From contig OX375881.1 in assembly GCA_947359465.1 (NCBI GenBank), positions 123,577,967-123,641,966 on the forward strand: a DNA stretch of 64,000 bases. The letters are read 5' to 3'. Under the pieces are notes generated by a model that was not told the origin of the DNA, searched no databases, and was given only the letters and a program-made list of their open reading frames with translations. Both the position numbers and the translations under genes were made by a program. Below, in pieces: positions 19,854-30,369 of this stretch (its first letter is position 1; each line of letters opens with the position of its first letter). Origin of the DNA: Metellina segmentata (taxonomy: Eukaryota; Arthropoda; Arachnida; Araneae; Tetragnathidae).

Positions 19854-20698
19854 TTTTCTCTCGTCTGAAGCTCTTAGTCTCTTTGAAGATTTTAGTTTTT
19901 GACTAGTTTTTTGTCTTTTAATTTAGCTTTTCGGTTCTTTGGAAAGAAACGTCGGGTCATAAAATCAGTAATTATATCCATCTATCATATTCCATAAGTG
20001 CTATTTGAACTAGAAATCTCGAAATAAAACTCCATTTCAAATCTTCGATTTTCTATCTAAAAAGTAAATGTACGAACTTTAAAATTAAAAAGCACAACTA
20101 TAATCAAAACAGAGCAGTTTACTTATTGAAATCTACAACAAAAACCTTCGAGAGCAGTTACTTTTTTCCATCCCTCTCATTGGAAATCCATAAACTTACG
20201 GATCAATCCACCATCCAAAGTCAAAACTGATTTGCGAAGAACCCACTTATCCGTTATAAGTGCTGGAATCGAACGGAGTCGATGGAGGTTGATCATCAGA
20301 GCATAATATTACGGATGCATTCACTGCTCTGTGTCGCTGAAACTGAATATAAGGATCTGGTATCTCAAAATCCAATATCCAATAGTCCCAGTTGATAGGG
20401 ATGTAATGGCTGCTGTTGTTATCTCATGTGGCCGCTCCATTTCTCATCCTAATTTGCTTCTCAACCTCCTTTGCCGTCACTGGTAGAATAATCGATTCTC
20501 TCCATGAAGAATCGATTCTTTGGTTGAAGAATCGAATACAGAGCGCTTTGAATGAGATTCGTAATGGATTTTTTAGTTTTGAATTTAATGTTGTCTTCAG
20601 GATTTGAGATTTTCTGAATATTTAAAATGTCGTTTATAACTGCTTAATTACTGTTGCGTATTAAAATCAAAGTCTAGGAGCGTCTGGATTTTGATTCA
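19854..20698. other. No gene seen
   Basis: Searched for the missing N-terminal half of the YRDC-like segment on the minus strand; nothing matching found. A hydrophobic run near 20416 lacks an ATG in frame. Repeated AATCGATTC words lie at 20490-20535. Confidence 0.4.
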
Positions 20699-20945
20699 AT
20701 TGGTTTGAGTCTAGCTGAAAGACATTAGTCTGTTCATAGATATGTCGCATATTTATTAGAAAAATCATAATAGAATACATTTAATGATAATTTCGAATAA
20801 CTGACATCAAGTAATCGATTGAAATGGATGATTAGATTGGTTTTAGTTTAGTCGAAAGCTATTAATTTGTACATAGATGTGTCAAATATTTATTAAAAAA
20901 TTCTCAGAATCGTATACATTGAGCGTAAATATCGAATGACTTTTT
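20699..20945 (+). repeat. Diverged tandem duplication, 137-bp offset
   Basis: ATTGGTTTGAGTCTAGCTG at 20699 and ATTGGTTTTAGTTTAGTCG at 20836 start two copies of about 107 bp that share TGTTCATAGATATGTCGCA / TGTACATAGATGTGTCAAA and ATATTTATTA. Confidence 0.55.
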
Positions 20946-21244
20946 GATAAAATTATGTATTTGGCTTTGCAATTTATACTGTCTTCGTTTCAATAGAAGT
21001 TTTTATCAATGCGAAAGTTGCTATTGTTCATAACCAATATGTTGAGTGACGAAAAGAAAAACTTCGGGGTATATCTATTATGGAATTAAGTGTTTAATTT
21101 AAATCAAGTAAGCGGGAAATTCAGGATGACTTTGTAAGAACCAAGAAGTACTTCTAAAATGAAGTACAAGTGAGTTTTTATCTAACTGTTAGAGGTTTAG
21201 CCCATCACCAACCCTTCCCAGCGCATCTTCACTGCGTCGCTGAG

Positions 21245-21545
21245 CGAAGCCGTGGTAGCCCGGTTGGCAGAGTAGATTAGCAACCGGAAGATTGCCAGTT
21301 CAAATCCAACCAAAGACCGTCGTCTACAAAAGGGAAGGTGTACGTTAAATTTGGTTTGGCCTGAAATGTATTCACATAGGCGAAGTGTGGAAGTTTGGAG
21401 AGGTGGGTACCGGCTCAGGTGTGTGTTACTTAATTATCTGACCGTTCCAAACTACGTGGTTTTGTCTTCGAATCTTTCCCATCGGGATTAATCCTGGACC
21501 GTCGCCAATAGTTCATGCGCGACTTTATTAAAATACCTACCTTTC
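21245..21545 (+). mobile_element. SINE-1, full length
   Basis: Well-preserved head, GTGGTAGCCCGGTTGGCAGA with B box CCAGTTCAAATCCAACC, then AAAGACCGTCGTCTACAAAA and the body. The tail is GCGCGACTTTATTAAAATACC. The TAGCCCGGTTGG word fits a tRNA A box. Confidence 0.8.
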
Positions 21546-21765
21546 CCAAACATCGGCTGTACTCTAATATTTATGAATCCAACCTTTTTAGGGTCATTTT
21601 GGTTCCAAGTCCAGGTTCCTGTGGTTTGTTCTGCCCTTGATTGTCATTTAAAATTTTGGCTCTTTGCCACAACAGAAAACAATATTTTTGTCTGAAGTGA
21701 ATAAGCTTTAAATTGATCCTACTCATCAGCGCTATGAGAAAGTTTCGTATTTGTTTGTCTTTAAA

Positions 21766-21910
21766 TTTAAACCTCTCAACGCCCAGAGTAATATGAATTT
21801 GAACCTCTGAACATCCAGAGGAATGTTAATTTGACACTCTAAGCGTACATAGTAATGTAAATTTAACCCTATAATCGTTTAACCTTCTGAGAGTCCATAG
21901 TAATGTAGTA
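21766..21910. repeat. 32-bp minisatellite, about 4.5 units
   Basis: Units starting TTTGAACCTCTGAAC and ending CCAGAGTAATGTAAA begin at 21766, 21798, 21830 and 21862, exactly 32 bp apart. A partial, phase-shifted unit follows. Confidence 0.7.
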
Positions 21911-22099
21911 TTAATATATTCCCACAACACACATCGGGACTTAATAATCACAACAATTGTTTCTAAGAATTCTAGTTAAGATTATCTATATACCAAGAAG
22001 GTCAAAATTTAGATGCGTGAAAACTGCTCAGAGAGCTTAAAATATGTATTGTATTTTATTTTTCTATGATCATTTTAGCCACACGACAGGAAATTACAG

Positions 22100-22390
22100 T
22101 ATATACGGCGAGTTGATATTTGAGGCACGTGGTTTGACCGAGTCCACTGGTTGAATTACGGTTGGTTGGGTTTTTAAGGTGCATGGCTATTACTTGACCA
22201 TGCTGTGCCAGACACAAGTGTGTCCATAACAAATAATATCGAATACTGAACATACTCACACACAAGGAAAGTTTTCTCGCACAGATGAGAAGTTCGCCCA
22301 GTGAGGAATCGAACTTACGTCACCTACAACTATTAGTTGGCATGCCCATTGAACCCGGACGTTCCCGGTTCGATATTAGCGATAGGTGTT
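22100..22390 (-). mobile_element. SINE-2 copy, minus strand
   Basis: Read on the minus strand: GGTTCAATGGGCATGCC (A-box region), AAGTTCGATTCCTCACTGGG (B box), GAAAACTTTCCTTGTGTGTG, and then GTCTGGCACAGCATGGTCAA. The last part matches GTCTGACGCAGCATGGCCAA of the 32.3-kb copy. Confidence 0.55.
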
Positions 22391-22492
22391 ATATGTAAAC
22401 GTCTTCTCACAGATTTTAGCGCTGATTATGGCTCAGAGTTTATTGTTTCTCTGCCACAAGTGATAGCATTGATTACCTATTTGGACTAAATA

Positions 22493-23283
22493 CACTCATT
22501 GCCATAAAAAATTTGCGCACCAAGAAAAAGTCGTCAAAATGAAACGAAATTTTACACATGTAAGTACTACTTTGATATAAATGATTAGAAAATCAAAGAA
22601 AAAGGATCATTTATTGCAGAAAAAAGTACAAATTAACGGAAGTTTTAGTACTCTGTTGGTCCCCTCTAGCGCGAATGCACAATGCGATACGAGCGGGCAT
22701 CAAGGCATGCAAGTTCCGTATGATGTCCTGAGACATCTCGTTCCACAGTTGCTGTAAACGCACCTCTAGTTTGACCAAACTCGTAGGGTGTCCAACGTTT
22801 CGTCCCAAATGATCACACATATGCTCAATTGGTGACAAATCTGGGGATAGAGCAGGCCATGAAGGGTGGTAATGTGGCGAATGCAGTCTTGTGACATCCT
22901 TGCTGTGTGTGGCCGAGCATTGTCGTGTTGAAAAATGGCTCCTGGTAGCCCTGCCATGAGTGGCATCACATGTGGCTGAAGGATGTCATGGACGTACCGC
23001 AGGGCTGTCATTGTGCTATGGATCAATATTAGGGGTGACCGTGTATCGTAAGCAATCGCACCCCATACCATCACACGAGCTGTGGGAGCGGTGTGTCGCT
23101 GTAAAGCGAAGGCAGTATTGCGGTGTTCACCACGGGGCCTCCACACACGAACACGATTGCCATCACTGCTCAAATTGAATCTAGATTCGTCGCTGAAGAC
23201 GACCTGGTTCCATTCCGTTGCAGTCCAATCCCGTCGTGCGCGACACCACTCCAAACGGCGTCGGTGGACGCCTCACTGTAGGA
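22493..23283 (-). mobile_element. Tc1-like transposon, 5'-truncated
   Basis: The 3' terminal repeat, TACACTCATTGCCATAAAA then TTTGCGCACCAAGAA, is present at 22491-22525 with a flanking TA. The other end is missing: homology stops near 23283 inside the transposase, just before the first catalytic block. Confidence 0.7.
22645..23283 (-). pseudogene. Tc1 transposase, C-terminal two thirds
   Basis: Minus-strand translation gives RRRLEWCRARRDWTATEWNQ, VVFSDESRFNLSSDGNRVRV (first Asp), VMVWGAIAYDTRSPLILI, AIFQHDNARPHTARM (second Asp), then a frameshift. It continues in another frame with SPIEHMCDHLGR (Glu) and WNEMSQDIIRNL. A further one-base shift near the end is needed to reach the family's terminal GPTEY and stop at 22645. 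The N-terminal helix-turn-helix is lost with the truncation. Inactive. Confidence 0.75.
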
Positions 23284-24340
23284 AAATGTTTTCTTAAAAA
23301 ATGGTAAGAGGTTATTTCGAGGCAAACAAACCGTAATGTTGAAGTGAATACTTAGACCAGTTATTGGATTGTGGAATGAATAAAGCTGACACAAGAAGTT
23401 TGAACGATTGCGTATTGTGTGAATTTTCAACAATTAACTTAGAGCTTGAATGATTAAAGTGCTGTTTGATATTAATGGCTTTTCAATATTGTATGTAGCA
23501 TTTTTCTTTATATTTCGATATTTTATACATCCTCCCCAACCTCAGTGCGCCTGCGCACTCAGTCCTATTGTAGGTACAGACAATTAGGTGCGGAAATCAA
23601 ATATCAGGAATGTCGTGTCAGGTACAGACATCCTTCGTCTACACGATGATATGTTGAAATTCTGGAGGTTCCATCTTGCTCTGAAATCACAACAGTTGAA
23701 ACGCTTTATGGTAACGCTCCATTTTTAACGCATGCCCATCTCCCAGTACTGTTTTGAATATAAGGACGTATTCGCGTCAAACAGTCCACAACACTGCATA
23801 CCTCTTCACTGAAAACGGGGTAAATGTAAAGGGTTAAATAAGGGTTCAAAATAACTATATGTAGTCAAAGAATGTGTGTCCGGAAATGCCACATTTTAGG
23901 TAGATGACGCTGTTTAGGTAAGTCTATAACATAGTTCCTGTGGCGTAAGTCGTCATTCCCCACTTTGATTTTCAGCGGCATGCATTGTTGCACGAATTCG
24001 GAGCTCGTGTATATGCATCTAATACATGGGGTTACGAACGGACGATAGTTAATTTTTAAATTGTTTATAAATTAAAAAATTATTTATAAATTTATTGAGA
24101 TATTTATGATCTGTGCACTCCGTTTTAATTTGGCCAGATATTTCCGAAAAACCCTGTATTATTCACTGCACGTTTATAAAAATTGACAAATCGGAAAACT
24201 ATCTTACCCTGTTACATCAATATCTTATAAAAATTTACAAGCCAAAAAATATGTAATCCTATAATATACCTGTCTAATTAACTCTCGTGTAGCAGAAGCT
24301 AAGAGTAGAATGACATGGATAATTATATCCAGATAATATA
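23284..24340. other. No gene seen
   Basis: AT-rich with chance ORFs; nothing assignable on either strand. Confidence 0.45.
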
Positions 24341-24344
24341 TAGG

Positions 24345-24405
24345 ATATTTCTCTTCGGGTTTGATCCCTGTCCAACAGCATGCTGTTTTGCTCCAGTGAT
24401 GGTTT
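24345..24405 (+). mobile_element. SINE-1 3' fragment
   Basis: TTCTCTTCGGGTTTGATCCC, then TGTTTTGCTCCAGTGATGG. No tail is left. Confidence 0.55.
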
Positions 24406-24534
24406 ATCTTCCAGTAAAATATTGCCCTGTACTTGCCAGACTGGTGCTAAAACCTGATCGAAACTGTCACCAGTTCTTAGCAAGGAAATTTTGATTTTCA
24501 TACTTGGGTCCTTATTTTTCCTTGGAGAAAAATT

Positions 24535-24610
24535 TCGTCTAGGCAAGATACCTCGTCCTTCACAAAACCAACCAAAACTTCATATACAAAATTGACCAGA
24601 TCTTGGACTC
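24535..24610 (+). repeat. 43-bp family repeat, short block
   Basis: CAAGATACCTCGTCCTTCAC and AAATTGACCAGATCTTGGAC match the units of the 16930 and 32553 blocks, and follow a SINE-1 fragment. Confidence 0.4.
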
Positions 24611-25200
24611 TATATATCGCTGAAACCATTTGAAGGGTTTTACAAAAATCCGAGAAACCTTAACGTCTTACTTCCGAACACAGAACTTACATTGATAGTA
24701 CAGTTTTAAATGCCGAGTATTAAATCACACGATATATTCAGCTCGAAGTATTATTGATTCGAGAAATCTACGTTCCATTTTGACCTTCGGGCGGTGTTAA
24801 AATCAAATATTTCCATTAAAGCATATCTATATCCCATCTGATAGACGTTTTGAGCTATCCCGCTGTTTACCTTTGTTCTTGTTTACCTTTCGGACGTTCA
24901 AATATTCTTTCCTTTCAGTTGATGGAATGACATTTGAGACGAATTGATTTATAACACTAGATCTTAGGAAAACTATTATTATTGGAGGATTAAATCATTT
25001 TGAAACCCTAGGCTTAAATAAGTTTGAGGTCCATTTTCAATAATTTTACCGATAATTTATTTAAGTCTGATATTAACACTAGCTCGTATAAATTTATTTT
25101 TCTAACATATTTGGTTCGTGTAAAAGTTCGCCCCGTTTTCGGAGATTCACGGCATTTCATCCCAAAACCCAAGTGTTATCTACTTCACGCGTGGAACATT
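24611..25200. other. No gene seen
   Basis: AT-rich spacer before the Harbinger-like MITE. Confidence 0.4.
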
Positions 25201-25209
25201 AATGTGTTT

Positions 25210-25653
25210 GGCCAGGTGCACACATCCGGTTTTTCAACGTGCGACGGCACCGAAGCCCAACTAAACACACATAAAGGTGAAATGATGCACGAACTCATTT
25301 CACGCCATTTGCTATAAATATTCTATCGAAGAAAACGTGTTTATTTCGCTTAATTGGTATAAAAAATGTATATTTTGAAACAAAACAGGCGTTACTGGAT
25401 ACAACCATTTATTAAATATTATTTATATTCCATGTGTTTATAAAAACAAGGTACTTCAGAACGGAGACTCACGTGGGGCGTCGTGGGGAACTGCGATACA
25501 AGTTGCACGCAAGTTGGATATTTCATTGGTGCGTCGCCCCAGCGGCGCTGGAGGCATGTGTGTACTACTCCATTGGATCTAATGTATGTCAGACCGCACT
25601 ATCGTTGCAGCAGCGGAGCCGCACGTTGAAAAGCCGGATGTGTTAACCGGGCC
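25210..25653. mobile_element. PIF/Harbinger-like MITE
   Basis: Ends GGCCAGGTGCACACATCCGG and its mirror GATGTGTTAACCGGGCC flank an interior with GTTTATTTCGCTTA, CAACCATTTATTAAAT and the GC-rich GTCGCCCCAGCGGCGCTGG. A dimeric relative at 32828-33547 has clean TAA duplications, which points to the Harbinger group (3-bp TWA target). Here the flanks read TTT and TTA. Confidence 0.65.
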
Positions 25654-25756
25654 TTATTCGGTAGTTTTTTAAATTAAGTATCAGAAATGGCAGAAAATAA
25701 GGAGAATGTTTGACCTATTATGCCATTTTATTTTCGAAAAGCCAATAAAGAATATA

Positions 25757-26315
25757 CACTACCCTACAATAATGGAACGGACAGCAAGATATGATGGTAT
25801 ACGGGAAAGAATACATGCTTTAATGAGGAATGGTTCCCCACGCGTTGCAGTTACACAAGAAATCCGTATGGGCTTACTTTTAACAAGGTTATGATACGCA
25901 GCTACGGGCATTTGAGTCTATTACTGTAGCAAAAATGTCGCCAGCCCAGCTTTAGATTTCGGACGTGGTTCCTTGGCCCGTAAGCGTCGCTATAACACGT
26001 CCCACAAATGTTCTACGGGGTTTAGGTCGGGACTCTGAACAGGGCAGGGAAGAAGTCTTACATCCATATCTCGATACCACTGCTTGTCAGGGGTTGTAAG
26101 GTGACACGGAGCGTTGTCGTCCTGGAAGTGCATTCGTCCTTTCCATAAAATTTCTAGAGCGTAGAGAGAACCTGATGGTCCAAAATGTTCATGTCAGCGT
26201 TGACGTTCAATTTACCACAGACAAGGTCCCAGGCCCCACCACGAAAGACACCCCCAAACAAATAGTCGGATTTTATGAAATCCGCTGGCGTCCGGTTTAT
26301 TGTTGTAGGGTAGTG
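25757..26315 (-). mobile_element. Tc1-like element with TIRs and TA duplication
   Basis: Ends CACTACCCTACAATAATGG and the mirror ATTGTTGTAGGGTAGTG are flanked by TA at 25755-25756 and 26316-26317. The interior is an internal-deletion transposase on the minus strand. The same left end recurs at 63065. Confidence 0.75.
25800..26290 (-). pseudogene. Tc1 transposase fragment lacking N-terminus
   Basis: Minus-strand translation across stops: FVWGCLSWWGLGPCLW, then GRMHFQDDNAPCH with the second catalytic Asp, QSPDLNPVEHLWDVL with the Glu, EPRPKSKAGLATFLLQ, and AAYHNLVKSKP near the C-terminus. The helix-turn-helix and first Asp are deleted. Several stops; inactive. Confidence 0.65.
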
Positions 26316-26431
26316 TATATATCTGAATGTATATGTATGAATGTATATATCTGAAAGAGTATATAAATAAATGGAGGTATATAAATATAAGAATGTATAT
26401 ATCTGAATGTATATGTATGAATGTACTATGT
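26316..26431. repeat. TA-rich minisatellite, left half
   Basis: Repeats of ATGTATATATCTGA and ATGTATATGTATGA. The array starts at the TA target of the Tc1-like element and is cut at 26431 by the long-TIR element. It resumes at 28974. Confidence 0.65.
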
Positions 26432-28973
26432 TAGGGGGGTCCAAAAAAACTGAATTTTTTTTTGAAGTCGTAGTACCGCGGAAAAGTTGCAAATTTGGGA
26501 GACTAAAAAGGGGAAAAAAGAAATAAAATCGGTTTATATCTTCCGGTCGCGCATGTGCTCTAAAGTTTGCCAAAATTTGGAAAAATTCACTTTTTTACGA
26601 TAATTTTTAAATTAGAATCTTCCCAGATGTAATAGCTCAAATTCTTATGTATTTAAACCACAGGAAATTATGTTTAAATGTTATTTAAATCCATCAACAT
26701 CTTCCGGTCACGCATTGCCTTCAAAGTTAATAAAATTTTGAAACAATTTAGAAATGAAGGTAGATCACAGTTCAAGGGGAAAAAATAGTAACAACTTGCA
26801 GAGTTTTTTTTTTGTTTTTTTTTGTTTTCTTTATTGAATACAAGTTTAAATATTTAAAAACAAATTATTTTAGACCATTAGTAATATTTATAAACATATT
26901 TCTTTATTCAAAAAACTAAGCTTTTGTGTAAAGAGTTGTTCAATTTTTCAACTTTTTCTTAAACTTACATCTCCGTTTTCATTCATTCTTAGCTGAAGGT
27001 ACTTTGAAATCTGATTTATGGGCGAAGTTAGGCATGGTTTACCTTGACAGCAGAGTCGTTCTGATAAAACCATCCCTAGACTCGGCTCCGAAAACTTTCC
27101 CTAAGGTTTCTGTCACGAGTTGCACACATCGTTCAACTGCCTGTGTGTGAACACTGGGAATGTATTAAATGTTATATCCCAATTAAGGACTGAGTCACTT
27201 TGAATATGTGATTTAATCTCATCGTCACGGATATCTTTTAATAATTAGGGAGAAGATAAATCACAGTCCATCCAGTTAATTATTTCCGAGTAGTCTTCAG
27301 TCTTGAAATTGAGTTTGGCGGCATAAATGTTACAGTTTTTTTTTACTTAACTGTCTCGCTTTTAGAATTTGCCGAAGTCCTATCTCTCTTATGTTTTGTA
27401 TTATCTTGTGTCATGGCTAACGTTAAATGTTTTGGTTGAGCAAAAAAAAAAATTTCGTTCGATCACAGGGTCGACAATATTACTTAAATCTTCAGGCAGG
27501 TACCTTGAAGATTGTATTGATTGGCGATTGTTTTTGGTCCCTCTGTAATTTATTTACTTGTTTTAGTACTAAACCACACTGTCATTTATGATTTCAAAAT
27601 AAATACAACTATTTCTTGAAGTTCAGTTGTGGAACTTTAATCACTTAAGTACTATCTGAGAGTTCGATTTGCTATTGTCAACCACCTCGAGAGTGACAAG
27701 GGACCAGGATCTCGTACAACCAAATCCTATTTACAGTTTCCCGACTTTATTGCCATAGAAATATCGAATGTATATTGCTGATTCTTACTTAACATACTTC
27801 TGTCTATTGTGTATCAGACATCCAATATTCTTGAAGCCAATCACTGGACGTTTTCTGCAGCCACTTTGCTTTAAGCCGATTGGCTCTCTGAAAGATTTCG
27901 GACCCGTTGATTTACCGTCTAGGTATTGAGACAGATGCCGGCATAGCAGTTTATTGAAATGGAGAAGGTAAACTGCCCATTGTAACGGTTTCCCCTAATA
28001 TATTTCGATTTGGCGAATCATACCATTTTTCCAACCTGTATTAATAGCAGTGTCATCACATCCTATGACAACTAATCTTTCAAGAGAAATACAACGACTA
28101 AACAGATAAGAAATAGTAGAAGTGACAATATCTTCATAACTTCCAGAAGTTAGAGTAACATGCCCCATGTAGACTGAACCAGGTTCTTGAATTATCGAAT
28201 AATGCTCCTCCTTTTTTACTCTACGGAACCTTTTCGAATGAGCTAGAACTACTACTAACATGTCGTCCTTCCTTCCATCCAAATAGAAACCTTTTAGTGG
28301 AAATTTCGTCAGATGTACTACACAATTCAGCCCTAACATTTTGTTTTTCTCTTCTTATTTTGTTTTTTTCTATAATATGGGACACTTCAGAATCGGTAAT
28401 TAATCCAACATCGTGCAAAACTCGATGCGATTGCAGCGGTAGCGCGATCAGAAACTCATAATGATCGCTCAGTAATACAGTAGATTTTAACTGAATTCTC
28501 ATCTGCCAATTATTAGGGGAACTTTATTTGGCACTTTAAAATCTGGGTCGGTATCACTATCTTTACTAGAAGTAAGTTGTTAGTAGTTGTAAGTTGTTAG
28601 CATTTTTATCGCTTAAACTTTAATTTACCTTTATTTGTAATTTTTTTTCAAAATTTCTGTAAATTTGAAGGCGATGCGCGACCGGAAGATGTTGATGCAT
28701 TTAAATAATATTTAAACATTATTTTATGTGTTTCTAATACAGAAGAATTTGAGTTTTTTCATTCGGGAAGAGGCTAATTTAAAAATCTTACAAACTATCG
28801 TAAAAATGTGAATTATTCAATATTTTGGCAAACTTTACAGCACACGCTCAACCAGAAGATATAAACCGATTGTATTTATTTTTTACCCCTTTTTTTTAGT
28901 CTCCCGAATTCGCAACTTTTCCGCGGTATTACGACTTGAAAAAAAAATTTTTTAGTTTTTTCGGCCAACCCTA
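26432..28973 (-). mobile_element. DNA transposon with ~335-bp TIRs and 4-bp target duplication
   Basis: Arms at 26432-26770 and 28640-28973 are inverted copies sharing TACCGCGGAAAAGTTGC, TTATATCTTCCGGTCGCGCA and AACATCTTCCGGTCACGCAT. Outermost bases TAGGG/CCCTA are flanked by ATGT on both sides. The minus strand carries a transposase relic (27000-28502). A 4-bp duplication is known from Sola-type elements, but the flank is a minisatellite rich in ATGT, so the duplication could be coincidental. Confidence 0.7.
27000..28502 (-). pseudogene. Transposase-like relic with GCD(D/G)T motif, family unnamed
   Basis: Minus frames give SEVSHIIEKNKIRREKQ (28502 side), KGFYLDGRKDDMLVVV, YSIIQEPGSVYMGHVTLTSG, and VVIGCDDTAINTGWKNGMI. 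Toward the C-terminus the decayed frame gives QLNDVC, GKFSEPSLGMVLSERL and KPCLTSPINQISK, a shifted echo of a tail I recall in uncharacterised invertebrate proteins that share the IGCDGT.NTGWK block. Position inside 335-bp inverted repeats makes it the likely transposase of this element. The Asp in GCD is a candidate catalytic residue (inference). Multiple stops; inactive. Confidence 0.5.
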
Positions 28974-29065
28974 ATGTATATATCTGAATGTATATGTTTA
29001 AATGTATATAAATATATGAATGTATATAAATATATGAATGTATATAGTTATATAAATGTATAGAT
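28974..29065. repeat. TA-rich minisatellite, right half
   Basis: Continuation of the array at 26316-26431 (ATGTATATATCTGA, ATGTATATAAATATATGA), separated from it by the 2.5-kb insertion. Confidence 0.6.
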
Positions 29066-29221
29066 AAATATAAATTCGGTTCTTAACGTCCTGATTTTAG
29101 AAACATAGCTTGTCCTTTTTCAATATTTGGAAGAAATAAAAAGATTAGTTAGGTATTTTCATTATGTCCCACTGAAGAAACATCACGGGCTGTTAGCGAC
29201 AGTCCTGGATGAATACTCGAA

Positions 29222-29455
29222 GGGAAAAATCCGAGGACAACACCGCGTCATTTTGAACCACGGTCAGATGACAAGGTCACATCTGAGCTGCCACCCCACT
29301 CAAAATTTCCAATCTAACCCACTGCATTTGAGAAAATTTGAGACCCCGACAGAATTAACATGCACCATCCCCCTTTGAAATCGACGGTCTTTGGTTGAAT
29401 TTAAACTCTCAAACCTCCGGTTGGTATTTCGTTACTCATCCAACCGGGCTACCCG
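29222..29455 (-). mobile_element. SINE-1, minus strand, tail missing
   Basis: Reverse complement of the body and head: CCGAGGACAACACCGCGTCA, CCACGGTCAGATGACAAGG, GACGGTCTTTGGTTGAATTT and CCAACCGGGCTACCCG. Confidence 0.75.
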
Positions 29456-29624
29456 CAAAAGGACGAGAATTTGAGATGTTTCTGGTTATATTTATAAACT
29501 TGGTGTCAAACTTAAATAGAGAAACACAAACTCTGTATCAATATTTCCCTTTTGTTACCAATTTCAATTTATTTATGTGGGTTGAAGTTTTCTTTGCCAA
29601 AAACTCTAGAGACTTCGTTCACCC

Positions 29625-29730
29625 TCCAAGTGGTTTCGACGAAATATCTCGTCCATAAAGATCAGGTCATTTTTGCTAACAACGAGATATTCGTCGGGAC
29701 AACCATCAGATGGATTAAGCAATGGATATG
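29625..29730 (+). repeat. 43-bp family repeat block
   Basis: ACGAAATATCTCGTCCATAA, AGATCAGGTCATTTTTGC, ACGAGATATTCGTCGGGA, closing ACAACCATCAGATGGATTAA. Same start and end order as at 16930-17125. Confidence 0.55.
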
Positions 29731-29890
29731 CAAGAGGAAAGCCTGCTGACATTGAAAAAAGTACACCTAGGGTAAGTTACAGGTATCTAAACTGCGGCCT
29801 ACATTCTCTCAGGTATCTAGCACGGGGATTAAACCCACTGAGGCACATTCATGCTTCTAGGGCCATATTTGGCTAAGGACAAGGCCCACG

Positions 29891-30190
29891 TTAGCCCTAT
29901 TGGAAGAGCGGCAGAAAAGTAACCAGGGGTGGCAAGTTCTTATTCAACCGTCGTGCACAAAAAGTGCTGGGTGCTGGTTAAATCTGTCGAGGACTCAAAT
30001 ATCAAGTTGTCGTGGTGCGGAATTTTAGAGAGTGGGGTGCCAGCTCAAGTGTTACCGCATAATTTGACCGAGGTTCAAAATGACGTGGTGCTATCCTCTG
30101 ATCTCTCTCTTGAGGGATTAATACCGGACCGTCGTCAAAATCCCGATGTGTTGCTCCATCACGACGTTAATTGGAATACCTACCTACCCA
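29891..30190 (+). mobile_element. SINE-1, full length
   Basis: Head TAGCCCTATTGGAAGAGCGG, B-box region GGCAAGTTCTTATTCAACCG, body GGTTCAAAATGACGTGGTGC, tail CACGACGTTAATTGGAATACC. A 118-codon frame runs through it but is only SINE sequence. Confidence 0.75.
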
Positions 30191-30214
30191 AGAAGATCTT
30201 TAAACACAGAATCT

Positions 30215-30345
30215 TGTTTAAATCTCCTGGTGGTCGCCTTGTAGAGATATCTCGTCATTCATTACGTAAGATCAGAAATAGATGAACGAGATACTTCGTG
30301 ATTGGAAGAAAACTAACCAGATCTTGATTCGGGGAATTATTTCTC
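30215..30345 (+). repeat. 43-bp family repeat block
   Basis: CCTGGTGGTCGCCTTGTAGA, GAGATATCTCGTCATTCATT, AACGAGATACTTCGTGATTG, CTAACCAGATCTTGATTCG, directly after a SINE-1 tail. Confidence 0.5.
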
Positions 30346-30369
30346 GTCCTTTGCAAAATTGATCAGATG

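Noticed and set aside
20407..20485. Hydrophobic run resembling a signal peptide (LLLLSHVAAPFLILICF)
   Set aside because: No ATG in frame: a TAA immediately precedes it, and no upstream exon could be shown.
29929..30285. 118-codon ORF on the plus strand
   Set aside because: It lies entirely across a SINE-1 copy (head, body and tail words are all present) and runs on into a neighbouring repeat; no independent coding evidence.
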